A stretch of 64,000 nt of DNA from Fragum whitleyi (GCA_948146395.1 OX411558.1:52833622-52897621), one strand, 5' to 3'; shown: positions 1 through 11,739, numbered from the stretch's first letter. Numbers and translations are program-made. The notes: generated from the sequence alone by a model not told the origin.

Positions 1-156
1 AAATTACGATCAAAAGATCACTCAAAATAACTTTAAAAATTCACATAAACGCTTTACAATTTAAGAATAATTTAAATGGGTAGAGTAAATTGTAAAATTT
101 AAAGAAAACTTCTGATTTTGAGAACTAAGAAGAAACGTTGTCAATAAAACCTGAAA

Positions 157-1294
157 TTAGATTTTGCTATATAAGTTTATTGACTTCAGAAAGTCAAATA
201 TTAGTTCAAATTTTACAGACTCGAATAGCTGCCTCATACTATCAACTTTAAAATATCTGTCTCTAATAAAAGAAAAATCAAAACAATCAATAAAAATATG
301 TTTGATAGTAAGAGGAGCGTTACATGGAATGCACATTGGCATCTCTTCTCCCTTTAAAAGATAGGAGTGTGTATGATAAGTATGGCCAATGCGTAGGCGA
401 GTCAAAATCAGCTCTTCGCGGCGGCTTGACCTGTAACCAGGTAGCCAATCGCCGAGGTCCTGTCGAACAGAGAATAATTTATTATTCTGGTTAGCTGGAT
501 CTAACCAACAGTTCCTCCAGACATCATGAATAAAACTATGAATAAGGGGCTTAAAATCAGTAAAAGGTACTTCAAAGGGTAAAATTTCAAGTGATAATGA
601 ATCCTTGGCAGCTTTATCTGCCTCTTCATTGCCACGAATACCAATATGGCTTGGAAGCCAACAGAAAACGAGATCAACATCATTAAGCTTAGCTATTTTA
701 TCAAGTAGCCTTACAATAAGGGGATTGTCAGTTTTTTCGTGCTCAATCGCTTGCATGCTTGACATAGAGTCAGTAAAAATGATGTAGCGAGAGAGACGTT
801 CTGCGATCATATGATCGAGTGCGAGATCAATGGCCTTAAGCTCGGCTGAAAAAATAGAAGAGTTATTGGGAAGGCGGAATTGATATTTTTCGCCATCTAA
901 AATAAAGGCTGAAGCAACTTTTTCGCCATCTTTTGAACCGTCAGTGTATATTTCTTCGTAAGATGTGTATTTTTCTTTGACTTCCAAGAATTTGGTTTTA
1001 AAAATAGATGGATCTGTTGTATCCTTTTTGCTTGAAGCAAGATCATAAAGAAACGTGGGACTTTTATATGTCCACAAAGGAACATCAGGAACAATATGTT
1101 CTGCCACGTCCTCTAGGTCAAAATCTAGAGAGCTTACATCGGCTTCACAGCGCAAACTAAAAGGAAGTATTGGGTTCTTTTTCTTTTCAAAAGCCTCTCT
1201 ATATTTAGGTTCAAAAACAACTTTATGAGTAGGATTATCGGGATTGGATTTAAGTTTTAAGTAATATTGCATGGAAAGCTTTTTCCTGCGTAAA
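157..1294 (-). pseudogene. LINE copy 1 ORF2 C-terminus: RNase H and zinc knuckle
   Basis: This is the 3' part of ORF2. It begins where the 3.9-kb insertion ends and encodes the post-RT linker, an RNase HI domain and a C-terminal knuckle. RNase H motifs are visible in order: YTDGSKDG (Asp), SAELKAID (Glu), IIFTDSMSS (Asp) and LPSHIGIRGNEEADKAAK (His and Asp). The tail has a Cys-x2-Cys-x7-His-x4-Cys pattern around MCIPCNAPLTIKHIFIDC, usual in I-type LINEs. RNase H would remove template RNA during target-primed reverse transcription. The open frame runs about seven residues into the insertion (to 1317), so the annotated start is not a true start. The same coding block is continuous with the RT thumb in the copy at 21268-22740, which proves the split. 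Confidence 0.9.
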
Positions 1295-1551
1295 GGACAA
1301 GGTTCACTAACCACCAAAAACGGCCCAAACTCAATTTTCTACGAAATTTGAATTTTTGATCCCTCTAACCATTATTTGTTAGAAAAATGAAAAATAAGTC
1401 CTCCAAGACGACCAAGGTTACCATGGCAACCAGTCAATAATCTAATAATTCTAAAATTTGGACTTTTTCCATTCAATACAAAAGACTTTTATTATATGAG
1501 CATTTCAGGTAGATAGAAGTTTGAGAACAAGTTATTAGTTCCCTGAGCACT

Positions 1552-2120
1552 AACCTGAGCACAAAGTGCTCAAGCCGAGCTTTTGTGATCACTCACCATC
1601 CATCGTCCGTCTATCTGTTCGTCCATCTGTCTGTCTGTTAACAATTTCTTGAAACATCTTCTCCTCCTTAACCATTAGACCAATCAAGCCGAAACTTGGC
1701 AGGGATGTTCCTTGAATGAAGCTCTTCCTAAGTTGAAAAGATAATTTAATTCTAGAAAAAACTCAGGTTGCCATGGTAACAGAAAGGCCAAAAATTGCCG
1801 AAAATCTTAGAAAAAGATTTTCTTCTCCTAAACTACTGGTCCAATCAAGCTGAAACTTAGTAGGGATGTTTCTTTGGTCAAGCTTCACCAAGGCTGTGAA
1901 AAGAATTTAATTTCATCAAAAACTGTGATTTCCATGGTAACGGAAAGGCCAAAAATGACAAAAATCTTACAAAAAAAATCTTCTTCTCCTAAACCACCAT
2001 GCCAAACAATTTGAAACTCGGTAGGGATGTTCCTTGAGTAAAGCTCTACCAAGCTTCTTTAATGATTTTAGTTTCATCACAAAGTCCGATTTCCATGGTG
2101 ACTGAAATGTCGAAAAATGC
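1552..2120 (+). repeat. Helentron-like repeat, 3' end lost
   Basis: It opens with a CCTGAGCACAAAGTGCTCAA palindrome and GCTTTTGTGATC, then a CCGTC/CTGT-rich stretch. Three diverged units of about 160 bp follow, each with 'cttctcctaaac..ccaatcaagc..gaaacttggtagggatgttcc' phrasing. The opening and internal phrases match the 5' part of the repeats at 49253 and 54169. The usual 3' hairpin and CTTGT end are not found. Bases 2120-3660 hold no recognisable gene; 2400-2720 is CpG-richer but unidentified. Confidence 0.6.
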
Positions 2121-3675
2121 CGACCAAAAGTCTTACATGTTATATAATAGTCTTATAATATCGAATTCTATAGAACGAAATTAGAGTCATACACAAAGGT
2201 CAAAGGTCATAAAAAAGAATGTGAAAATCATGGGTTTATCTTTAATTTCTGGTGATACCTGGTCATGCCTTGGTAGCCAACATCATGGCATTGACGAAAG
2301 CTTAAAAATTCTTTATCTGCCAATACATGAAAACTAGAATCATCATTACATTTAAAGGTGTAATTCACTACAAATATCAACTCTTAAAAGCTATTGTCAA
2401 ATAAACGTTCCGAGAACGACGAGTCGGATTTGCCTTACCAACAACTAGGTATGCTATTTTTATCTGTGATTTGAATCAACGACTAGGCGATGGCGCATCC
2501 GCGTCTACTTTTTGCATGTGCCTATTAAACAAATTCCAAGATCGGTGCGCGACGCGTCAGTATACTTGTACCACCAAGTTATAACTTTTCGACTAAACGG
2601 CGACGTCTTAGGGATTTCGGAGTCGATATCGGATCAGAGACTAATCTGGCGATGGGCCGGCTGATCGTTGGACTCGTTCCGGCCGATTTAGTACACATCT
2701 AAGATGTATCTTTTATTTTTTCCAACAAGCACTCTCTTAGTATTAATTCAAGAAGCACTAGTATGATGATCTTTATCAAGTTTGATTGAAAAACCAATCC
2801 AATAGTCGAAAAAAACAACTTGTGAGCAATATCTTTTCCACAGGTTTTTCAAAGGTAAAATGATACATTTGTTTTTTAAGCGCACCAAATGTTTAAAATA
2901 TTGACTGTCACTTCCCTTCACTTTTGATGAAAAGTTTTGGCAACAAGTTCTCATGTCTTCACACTGTATTTTAAATATTTCTAAAATATTTTACCTTGAA
3001 CAAAAATTGTATTAAATCCGAGTCAAAACATAAAATCCGAGTCGAAAATCTTTATACTGAAAACACGAGAAAACCATATTGTTGCATGTCTTACTGATTT
3101 CCAAAATGACGTCACTGTGTAAGATTCTGGGGAATTCAAAGTGCCGACATCTGATGACCTGGCTGTGTCGAGACCAACTGTGTTGTGTTTTCACAGCAGG
3201 TCACGGGTAATGGATGCATTAATATTTGGGATTATTTGAGAAGGTAAAACAGAATTTTATATTTCATCATTGACAAGGTTATGGTCAGTCCGTTTTTCCT
3301 TCGAACATCGATTTTTTTGTACACGCATGTCGATCCCATAAAACTGCCCTGCTTACAGGCTTACAAGACGTCAATAACTGTTTGCTTATAATACCCTGCT
3401 ATGCTCGTGCAATTGCGTGCAAAGCGGGATCAATCAGTTAGTATTGTTCTGTCTAACTGAGAGCAGGGCTGTTTTCTCAGTTTCTGCTTCCAGTATAACT
3501 TGCATATTGATCGACCGCTGTAAAAAAATCAAAGTTTCCAAAATTTGGAACGTGTCTTGCAACAACAGAATTAAAATATTTTGTTATTATTTCAATTTGA
3601 TGGCATAAATTCTAGCCGCTAATACATGAATAGAAAAAAGCGTGTCGTTAGCCAAAAGCTTTCAATCATATTGGA

Positions 3676-3974
3676 GGGCGCCGCCGTCATAGCGCAGTTG
3701 GTAGCGCGTCGGACTGTCAATCTAGAGTTCACGGGTTCGATCCCCGACGGCGGCACTCATTCTTTCCGACTATTTGTCTCTCACCAATGGGTTGATAATC
3801 GTAGACATATGTGAGATAGCGGCTGGGGACTAGGAAAGAAAGTGGTGGTTATACTAGTGAGAGAAATACCAGGAATCCATTGTTAGGTGCTCCAGCCGCC
3901 GCGATATACCGGTAACTGAAATAACGTTGAAAGCGGCGTTAAACTCCATTCAATCAATCAATCAATCAAATCAG
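3676..3974 (+). mobile_element. tRNA-derived SINE, full length, family 1
   Basis: The head is tRNA-like, with a perfect 7-bp acceptor (GCCGCCG/CGGCGGC), A box TAGCGCAGTTGG and B box GGGTTCGATCC. The unique body starts CTCATTCTTTCCGAC, and the tail is AATC repeats. It is flanked by a 10-bp duplication TCATATTGGA (3666-3675 and 3975-3984). The anticodon-stem pairing is degraded, so it is a retroposon, not a working tRNA. Further copies lie at 15778, 17139, 57275, 57390 and 58334. Confidence 0.9.
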
Positions 3975-4342
3975 TCATATTGGAATTTTGGAAAATTGTT
4001 TGAAATAACAAGCCAAGCGCCTCCATGACGTTTTGCATTGAAGCGGAGGCGTGTATCATATGAAATACGGTATCATGCAAATATTTGAAAGTTTGTCAAT
4101 GTAACAAATTAAACATTTAACATGGAAAAACATTGGATTTTTCTAACAATTCTATTTTCTATCAAGAGAAAATGAAAATTAATTTTTGATGAAAAAAATA
4201 TGTAGGCCTACTATTTGCATTCAGATTTCAAGACCATGCATTTAACCCTGTTTTCCAATATGAAAACATTTATGCCTTACAACTCCAAAACAGATAAAAG
4301 AAAAAGAAAAAGAGAAAAGCACTTGTACGATGGGAATTAAAA

Positions 4343-4415
4343 TAGCCATACAGGGATACGAACCTGCGCCGCTGGGATGGGGGGCATTATACTCATCCAC
4401 TAGACCACGGCGTCG
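4343..4415 (-). repeat. tRNA-like fragment (Glu/Gly-type boxes), probable SINE head
   Basis: On the minus strand an A-box-like TGGTCTAGTGG and a B-box-like GGTTCGTATCC lie at tRNA spacing. The acceptor arm does not pair cleanly and no CCA-side match is seen. I read it as a tRNA pseudogene or the head of a second SINE family, not a functional tRNA. Confidence 0.4.
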
Positions 4416-5215
4416 AATATATATTCAGATGGATATTTTTGTTTTATTTATAGCTAATACCCTTATCGCCCATTTACGACCAGTTTTCGATTCATTATTA
4501 TATACGGAGATTTAAATAATTAGGTTTTTTTGTTTGTTTTTTTATTTGTCACAAATTTCTCACACTTTTAGGATAGGTGTGTCGACCGTAGGTAACGTCA
4601 AAGTGCATTTGTTTACTTGACAACGAGATTAGTGAAAAGTTTCGCGTTCAAGCATCAATATGTAAATGATTTTCAATAAATTTCATTCAAAATCTATTTA
4701 ATCTAGGACAGAACTACCGATTTGTTCACGATTTATTCACTGGTTTACTTTAACAGGGTATTTTATAATAGAAAATGTCCGGTTCTTTGCCTCCATTTTT
4801 TAAATCAGAAACTGTCCATAACCATCGCTGAGGGTAACGATGAGATTAAAAATTACATTTTTTTTCGAATAAAACATACAACGTATGATTCGCCCCGAAA
4901 TTTTAGTCTTTAAAGGTCTTTAAAACTTTATTTTAAATTATATTATATAAAACTTGTTGTGGTCGTGAGTGTCGTTCTACCAGAAAATTAAATCTGAAGA
5001 GCGCAAAAATGGGCGAAAAATGCCAAAAAGCCTGTTCCACACCCTCTTTGAGTCACGAAAACACATGTAAAGGGGTAGAAATTATGGGAAAAATTGGCCA
5101 TTCTGGACGGTTGAGAAATGCAGTTAAGTATTTCAGAGGTCATTTTTTGTCAAGGGTATACTTATTTTTTTACAAAAAAATTGGGCCGCTTTATATAGGA
5201 AGTCGAACCATGCCC

Positions 5216-7822
5216 TTTAAGGAAGGCTCATTTGCTTCTGTATAAACACTGTTAATTGGTGATGTTCTAAATGCACCCAACGCCAAGCACAAACCCTGAT
5301 TATGAATAGTATCAAGTTTACGAAGGTATGAAGGGCGCGCAGAACCATAAACAACACAGCCATAGTCTAGCTTTGATCTAACAAGTGCCCTATAGAGGCG
5401 CAATAGAACATTTTTATCGGCTCCCCAATCCATACTGGATACAACACGTAAAAGGTTAAGTGCCTTTTGGCATTTACTTTTCAAATTGTCAATATGCGGA
5501 ATAAACGACAGTTTAGAATCAAAAAGAAGTCCTAAGAATTTAAATTCCTTAACAACTTCAATCTGCACTCCGTCCAACTTTAAATCTGGATCGGAGTGCA
5601 TCTTTCTTGATTGACAAAAAATGCATACATTTAGTTTTTGTCTTTGAAAACTTGAAACCGTTTTCATTTGACCATTTTGAAAGTTTGTTCAAGACTTGTT
5701 GCAATTGTCTTTCAATAGTATGTATATGTTTTGATCTGTAGCAGATACAAAAGTCGTCAACGTAGAGAAAACACTCCACACCGGGGCAAACGGTTTTAAC
5801 GATGTTGTTTATTTTGACACTAAACAGTGTCACCGATAAAATACTCCCCTGGGGAACACCCATTTCTTGTTCATGGGGATCAGATAAAGTATCTCCAACA
5901 CGGACTCTAAACTGACGTTCATCCAAAAAAGCTGAGATGAAAAAGGCAAGGCGACCTCGAATACCGAAATCATAGAGGTCGTTCATAATTCCATACTTCC
6001 AAGTGGTATCATAAGCACTTTCGAGATCGAAAAAGACAGAAACAACGTGTTCCTTCTTTATAAAGGCTTCTCGAATAAATGTCTCGAAGCGAACAAGATG
6101 ATCAAGAGTGCTTCTCTGTTTACGAAAGCCACTTTGGACTTCCGTAATAAGGTGGTTCTTTTCAAGAAACCTAACAAGACGATCATTAACCATTCTTTCC
6201 ATGGTTTTACAAATGCAACTAGTTAAAGCAATAGGGCGGTAATTTGAAGGGTTTGTAGAATCTTTACCTGGTTTAGGTATTGGAATAACGATGGCTTCCC
6301 GCCAAGAGGCTGGAATGCTTCCCGTCTTCCATACCTGATTATAAATTTCAAGTAAGCAATGAAGGGAACGAGATGGCAAACGTTTGAGGAATTGATAATG
6401 AATAGCATCTGATCCGACAGCAGTGTCGTGACACTTTTTTAAAGCTTTTTTCAATTCCTTAACGGAAAAGTCACTATTATAGTGTTCCAGATTTCTGGAA
6501 CTGAAATTAAGTTTAGACTTTTCTTTTTCACCTTGAAACTTCTGAAACGCAGGTGAATAATTAGTAGAGGAAGATTTCTTGGCAAATGTGTCTGCCAAGA
6601 CATTAGCAATGTCATGTTTTGAAGAAACTGTTTTATCTTCATCTGTTTGAAGATGGCCAACACTTAGTGATGTATTCTTCCCACTAATTTTACGTATCAT
6701 GTCCCAAGTCTTTTTGACAGATGATCTAGAATTTAATCTAGAGACATACTGTCTCCAAGACGAACGCTTACTTTGTTTTATAGTGCGACGTGTTTTTGCA
6801 CGTGCAATTTTAAATTTGTAAAGATTTTCCTTTGAAGGTCTTAAGCTAAATGCTCTAAGAGCACGTTTTCTTTCAGCTACAGCCTTTTTGCAATCGTCAT
6901 TAAACCATGGCTTGTTTGGATTTTTTGGGTCAGGCGATGGTTTTGGAATACTTTTTTCTGCAGCAGAATAAAGTAAAGATGTAAACAAGTCTGCAGAGTT
7001 TTCACAGTCATCAAAAACTTCTGGATTTATCGACTGTTCACATGTGGTTCTAAAAAGTTCCCAATTAGCCTTATGGAGTTTTCAACGCCTAGGGCGCTCC
7101 TGAACAGATGGTCCTAATTCGGAGATCTGAATAGGGAAATGATCACTACCATGAAGGTCGGAAAGAACTTTCCATGAAAAATCAGGAAAAATATCAGGAC
7201 TGCAAATAGTCAAATCCAGTGAAGAATAATTTCCAGTTGCAGGATGAAGATAAGTTTGATATTTATCATTCAGTAAAACTAGATCATGCCTTGTTACAAA
7301 GTCCTCAACAATACGACCTTTGTCGTCTGTATTGGAGCATCCCCATAACTTATGATGAGAATTGAAATCTCCCATAAGTATAAAAGGTTTTGGTAGCTGA
7401 TCAACGAGATTATCAAGTTTTCTACCATATACAGGGAAACTAGGAGGAAGATAAACAGAACATAATGTAATTGTTTTATTTAGCGAGATACTTACAGCTA
7501 CTGCTTGCAAAGAAGTATCAAGACTGACAAGACGGTGAGGGATATTATTATTAACAATAATTCCCACACCACCAGATGCTCTTTCACGTTCTGTAAAGTT
7601 AGTCAGATAGCAAGAATGATTTTTCAACGAAAACTTATCTGTATCTTTGAGAAACGTTTCTTGTAAACATACTGCAACTGGTTTTTGTTTGGAAACTAGA
7701 AGATTAAGTTCTTCAAAATTGGCTTTGATGCTGCGACAATTCCATTGTATAATGTTATTTGCCATTATGAATGTAATTGTTAAAATTATACCACTTATTA
7801 ATGGAAGTAAAGAATAATCCAT
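5216..7822 (-). pseudogene. LINE copy 1 ORF2: AP endonuclease and reverse transcriptase
   Basis: The endonuclease domain (7822 to about 7085) shows IIQWNCRSIKANFEE, CLQETFLKD, LMGDFNSHHKLWG and DLHGSDHFPI, the Asn, Glu, Asp and His landmarks of APE-type LINE nucleases that nick the target. The RT domain (about 6600-5650) shows RPIALTSCICKTMERM, SGFRKQRSTLDHL, FFDLESAYD, MGVPQGSILS and the catalytic LYVDDFC. The thumb continues to 5216, where the inserted element begins. Defects are visible: a Trp to TGA nonsense codon at 7082-7084 (the other copy has TGG), and a frameshift near 5630. The start ATG at 7822 overlaps the ORF1 stop. Confidence 0.9.
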
Positions 7823-7824
7823 TA
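7820..7824 (-). promoter_or_regulatory. Overlapping ORF1 stop / ORF2 start (TAATG)
   Basis: On the minus strand the ORF1 stop TAA (7824-7822) and ORF2 start ATG (7822-7820) share one A. The same TAATG is preserved at 24863-24859. UAAUG is a known termination-reinitiation site in some LINEs (SART1 of silkworm). That role here is inference. Confidence 0.7.
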
Positions 7825-9133
7825 TTTAACTCCTGTTAGGTTAATTTTATTTGCGCCTTGCCTAATTGCATCTGTTTGTTTTGAAGAAGGTGGGTTTGAA
7901 GGAGGGGGATTTGAAGGAGGGGGAGCGGGAACATCCATCTCCTCCTCTTCATCTGATTCGCTTAATTCAGCGAATCGATTGCCTGTCGGAACTGGAGGAG
8001 GATTAACCTTATCCAGATTCACTCGAGGCTTTCTCTGACTGACTGACTCTAATTGAGGTACTGACTTATCTTTCTGGGACGGTTTACTGTTGATTTTAAC
8101 AACTTTATTCTGCTTAGAAACAGGTGTTTTGTTTTCAGAATCTGAGGATTTTTTATTATCATTTTTCCCATTCGTTGATTTGTTCAAGGACGTTTCGTCT
8201 GAAAGAAGTTGATCGACTTTGCTACGTACTTCAGGGAACACTTCCGAAAGTATTTTAATCATTTTTTCACAAGTAGTACATTCATTAGTTTTTAAAGCTT
8301 GAATAGGAGTGACTTGTGCTTTACTCGCATAACTATTTTCAGGGTTTGGTCGTTCCTTCGAGTCTACTAATTTTCGGGCCTCGTAGAAAGATAAATTTTG
8401 TTTATACTTAACAGTCAAAATTTCCTTTTCTCTTTTAAATTTTGGACAAAGTCTAGAGTTTGCTGGGTGATCAAGTCCACAATTGGCACATTTGAAATCA
8501 TTTTGGCATGAATCTTCATCATGATCATCATTTTCGTCCCCAGAATGAGAACACTTTCTACAAACTGGTGCACGCTTGCAATAATCTTCGTGGTGTCCAA
8601 ACATTTGACATTTGAAACACCGTAGAGGATTTGGAACATAAATGTCTACTCTAACTATTTCAAATCCAATCTTAATCTCTGAAGGTACTGTAGGTTCATT
8701 GAATGTTAAAATATAAGTGTTTGTTTTCACAGTTTTGCAATCTCTTTTAAACTCGTTTCGTTTTACTTCAGTCACTCCTTGGGGTCTCAGATTATGCTTT
8801 ATATTAGATAAAAGACATCTTGAAAGATCTTTGCAACGAATTACTCCTTTTGACATCAATATTGAAAAACTTTGAGATTTTCAATAGATTTTCTGCTTGA
8901 CTTTGTCTTGTACCTTCAACTAAAAGTGTTTCATTTTTTAGACTTTTAACAGACTTTGGGGTTCCTAAAATTGCTTTGATTTGTTTCTCTATGACAAAAG
9001 GTGATAATTCAGTGATAGGTTCGTCTGCATCTTCTGACTCAATTACAATAAACTTGGGGAAACTTTGACTGTTTTCGTTTTCCTCGTCAGATTCAAATGG
9101 GTAGTTGCGCTTGGCTTTTTTGTTTTGTGCCAT
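7822..9133 (-). pseudogene. LINE copy 1 ORF1 (gag-like, CCHC knuckles), frameshifted
   Basis: It encodes the RNA-binding ORF1 protein of the LINE. The likely start is the ATG at 9133 (MAQNKKAKRN), which aligns with the starts of the other two ORF1 copies. The N-terminal half contains the conserved GTPKSVKSLKN block. Then come knuckles CFKCQMFGHHEDYC, a CRKC pair, and CANCGLDHPANSRLC. The C-terminus is acidic and proline-rich (EEEEMDVPAPPPSNPPPSN). A deletion and frameshift near 8845-8870 remove the stretch present in copy 2 as VYEHEKLNQSKG, so the protein is broken. Nucleic-acid chaperone function is known of the family. Confidence 0.88.
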
Positions 9134-9726
9134 GTTTGTTTCATGTGGTTCATCGGCGATGCTCCAAACCACCCGCCCCCGGAGTCCTACAATGGGGACA
9201 CCTAACCTGCGGAATTCCATCTCAGGAGAGGTGCCGGGGATACATCGCCGATATACTCGGCGCAAATGGGCCAGATCAAGCAAAAATACGCTGATGAATA
9301 ATTCAACCAAGCATGAAGTAGACACCAGACAGTAAAATTGTCGATCAAACACCACGTTTACCCGATTGGCCCATGAGCCACCGCCTTCTAAGGCGTAAGA
9401 GAAAACGTCACTTAATGATAACGGTGGTTCAGGAAAACAATTAAAAAGCAAGTCTTTTGGTAAAAAACGCCTTAGGGCAAGGCATGACCAGCCGATTGAT
9501 CCGGTCGGGCCCGCCCGACCTCCCGTTTATCCCAACTCAGGGCCAAAGTGGTGTGTTGCAAAAACAGGGCCTAGCCAATCCCTGAGGTCACTCAACCACC
9601 AGGATCCCGTCATCAGGCATTACGGGTCGCAGCCCACGGCAAACAGGCAGGTCCATTTGTTTGGGGTCTTACCATGTACTACATGGACAGCAGCCGACTA
9701 TTTCTATCCCCCCGCCCAGCTGGGGG
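9134..9726 (-). other. LINE 5'UTR with GC-rich 5' terminus
   Basis: This is the non-coding leader of LINE copy 1. The 5' end, read on the minus strand, starts CCCCCAGCTGGGCGGGGG, a self-complementary GC-rich sequence. The leader is repeated at 26214-26576, 30912-31277 and 31524-31948. Short open frames in it (for example containing EGGGSWANRV) look conserved only because the copies are recent. Internal promoter activity is expected of LINE leaders but is not shown. Confidence 0.75.
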
Positions 9727-10718
9727 TCTCGATTACAGGAACTTTGTGCCACAAACAATCACATATTTTTCTGGCATCACCGTGGATTTTGGTCGACCCA
9801 AATGAACTTTCTGGCTCGGGGTGGTGATCATCTACTGTGTTCAAACTCAAACCACCGATACATGATGAAATATCTACAGAGTATTCGAAGTGCAATCCTG
9901 TTTTTCTCCGCAGAATGAATCTACATGATAAGTCAGATGATTGCATGACTTCTCTATTATAGATGAGTACATATTCTTTTTTCCACATTGTTTTAAGGCA
10001 TGAATATGTGTGCCATCTGATGTGCCTTTCTGGTCAGATTGCTGGCATTGGCCACAATTTTCAATTTGATTTGATATACATATGCCCCTCTATTCACCAT
10101 TATGCCCATATTCGGGGTATAATTTTGTGTTTACTCAATTCTTTGCTATATGTCCATATTTTGGGGCAAAACATTTCTCATAATTACCCATATTTGGGGT
10201 AATGTTTGTACATGAGTTACCCATATTTGGGGTAAAGTTTGTACTCAATTATAATTCTTGTTTTGTTATTGCCCATATTTGGGGCAATTTGGGGGCAATT
10301 TAGAGATTATTATCTCTCTGTACACCCCTTTGGTATTTATATGACCAATGTGGGGATAATTTGGATTTTCTTTGGACAATATAATTAACCTTTACATTTT
10401 CATACTTTACAATAAATTCTGCCTTGTCTAGTTGTACAAATGAGTATAACGTGTCTTCTTATATATTTATGTATTGATACATAATGTTATTCACATACTT
10501 TCTATTTTACATTGTTTAAAACATACATAATGCTTTGTCTATATGAAGTTGCTCATCCCATTTTCAATTTTAGACACAAGACGACACATTCTTTTGTCCA
10601 AGCCTGTTAAACTTGCTTATGCTATAAGCAGTTTCTTTGACATTTTTTTTTAAACAAGGCAAAACTTTAATATCACGTTAACATTTTATTAAACAAATTA
10701 TTCGGATCTATTTGCAGA
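9727..10718. other. Intergenic: no gene; hairpin run at 10090-10290
   Basis: Between the LINE 5' end and the next retroelement I see no convincing coding sequence. The notable content is a run of short hairpins (separate entry). The rest is plain AT-rich DNA and probably the leader of the downstream element. Confidence 0.5.
10090..10290. repeat. Array of short covarying hairpins around CCC-ATATTTG-GGG
   Basis: Five related motifs are spaced irregularly. Clear ones are ATTACCC-atatttg-GGGTAAT (near 10185), TTACCC-atatttg-GGGTAA (near 10218) and ATTGCCC-atatttg-GGGCAAT (near 10270), plus two weaker ones near 10105 and 10150. The A-T and G-C swap outside the CCC/GGG core is compensatory. Confidence 0.65.
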
Positions 10719-11723
10719 TGCCAAAGAGACAACCTAAGCCAGGATCGCAAAAGGCGCCTGTCAAAAAAACGGCGTCAACAGTCACAAACGCCTGATGTTG
10801 ACAGTCGGGCTACACCATCGGATTCTGGCGCAGCTGCTATATCCATCGATTATGATTTGCTGGCCGATGCCATCTTGAAGAAACAGAAAACAAACAGCAC
10901 ATGTGTACCAGACACCTTTAACAATTCACCCACATCTACACCCACAGCGTCCACTACACATACTCCATTATCAACTCCACCTACAACCCTGGAAAACCCG
11001 GATGTCCATCAAAACAACATTATTGACATAGGACAATTGATGACTTCAATTTTAACAGGTGAGTCGGTGGCACATCAACCGAGTACACCCATCTCTTCTT
11101 CAATTGATGATGGGATTCCCCTCGGGGCTGACATCCCGATGAAAATAAAACAAAAAATCTGGTCCGATCAGTTTATCGATCTCAAAATTCTCCATCCGAC
11201 ACACAAAGGTTCAGATATTTCTCTAAGATTAGATGAAAATTCAATTCAATTGACTAATCAGTCATCTTCTCAAACACCACTAGGTCTAATTCAATGGTCA
11301 TAGGCCTTTTCAATCTTTATGGCCATTTACATAGAAAAGAAACCTGAAGATGCTGCTCACTTGCTGAAATACAGCTATACAATTCGCGAATTAGCGACAT
11401 CAATCAATGACAATGCAGCATGGCGTTCCTACGATAACACCTTCCGCCGTCTTCGTGAATCACGGGCATTACCTTGGCAACGTTCACTGCCTGAACTGAT
11501 GGCAAAGGCCTATTTCTTACAGAAACCAAACAAACAACAGCCATTTCGTGGTCAAACCAAAATTCAATTCTGTTTAAACTTCAACAAAGGGGCCAAATGC
11601 ACACGGTACCCTTGCCCCTACAAACACATCTGCCAGTCTTGCCGAGAACCTCATCCTAGAATCAAATGTCCACGAAACAACTCAACCAACCCTTCCAGTA
11701 ACACGTCTTTCAACCGCAATTGA
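10719..11723 (+). pseudogene. Gag-like ORF of element A with CCCH/CCHC zinc fingers
   Basis: It starts at ATG 10719 (MPKRQPKPGS). A one-base frameshift near 10750 moves the reading to a Ser/Thr/Pro-rich stretch. A TAG stop in TGG-TCA-TAG (about 11300) separates the two open frames, where copy B reads QWTSAF. The following block, DAAHLLKYSYTIRELATS... with RLRESRALPWQ, is shared with copy B (LLKYAEIVRAPA, MLREHQPLQW). The C-terminus carries FCLNFNKGAKC...CPYKH (CCCH-like) and CQSCREPHPRIKC (CCHC). Nucleocapsid-like RNA binding is inferred from these fingers. Confidence 0.8.
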
Positions 11724-11739
11724 TAGCAACCTTTTTTTA

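Larger units (their letters stand above)
1295..5215. mobile_element. 3.9-kb inverted-repeat DNA element inserted in LINE ORF2
   Basis: Comparing LINE copy 1 with the uninterrupted copy (junction near 22415, GCGTAAATTTAAGG) shows 3921 extra bases between GCGTAAA and TTTAAGG. The two ends are imperfect terminal inverted repeats: left GGACAAGGTTCACTAACC and right, reverse complemented, GGGCATGGTTCGACTTCC, followed by a shared GCGGCCCAA/ACGGCCCAA block. No target duplication is visible; insertion is at the centre of AAATTT. I see no transposase, so it is non-autonomous. It carries a Helentron-like repeat (1552-2120), a SINE (3676-3974) and a tRNA-like piece (4343-4415). The superfamily is unknown. 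Confidence 0.75.
1..9726 (-). mobile_element. LINE copy 1 (I/Nimb-like non-LTR retrotransposon), interrupted
   Basis: A near full-length non-LTR retrotransposon read right to left: 5' end at about 9726, 5'UTR, ORF1 (gag-like, CCHC knuckles), ORF2 (AP endonuclease, RT, RNase H, C-terminal zinc knuckle), 3'UTR leaving the window at base 1. The 5' end is set by the second copy, because the shared sequence stops at GCTGGGGG both here and at 31948. Bases 1295-5215 are a foreign insertion inside ORF2. ORF1 and ORF2 carry frameshifts and a nonsense codon, so this copy is dead. An RNase H after the RT and three knuckles in ORF1 are known of the I/Nimb-type LINEs. The clade is inference and needs an RT tree. 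Confidence 0.88.

Noticed and set aside
3676..3751. tRNA gene (Asp-like anticodon position) and the similar heads at 58334 and 29475
   Set aside because: Anticodon stems are damaged or expanded, the heads are followed by conserved SINE bodies and tails, and target duplications flank the whole unit. They are SINE heads, not tRNA genes.
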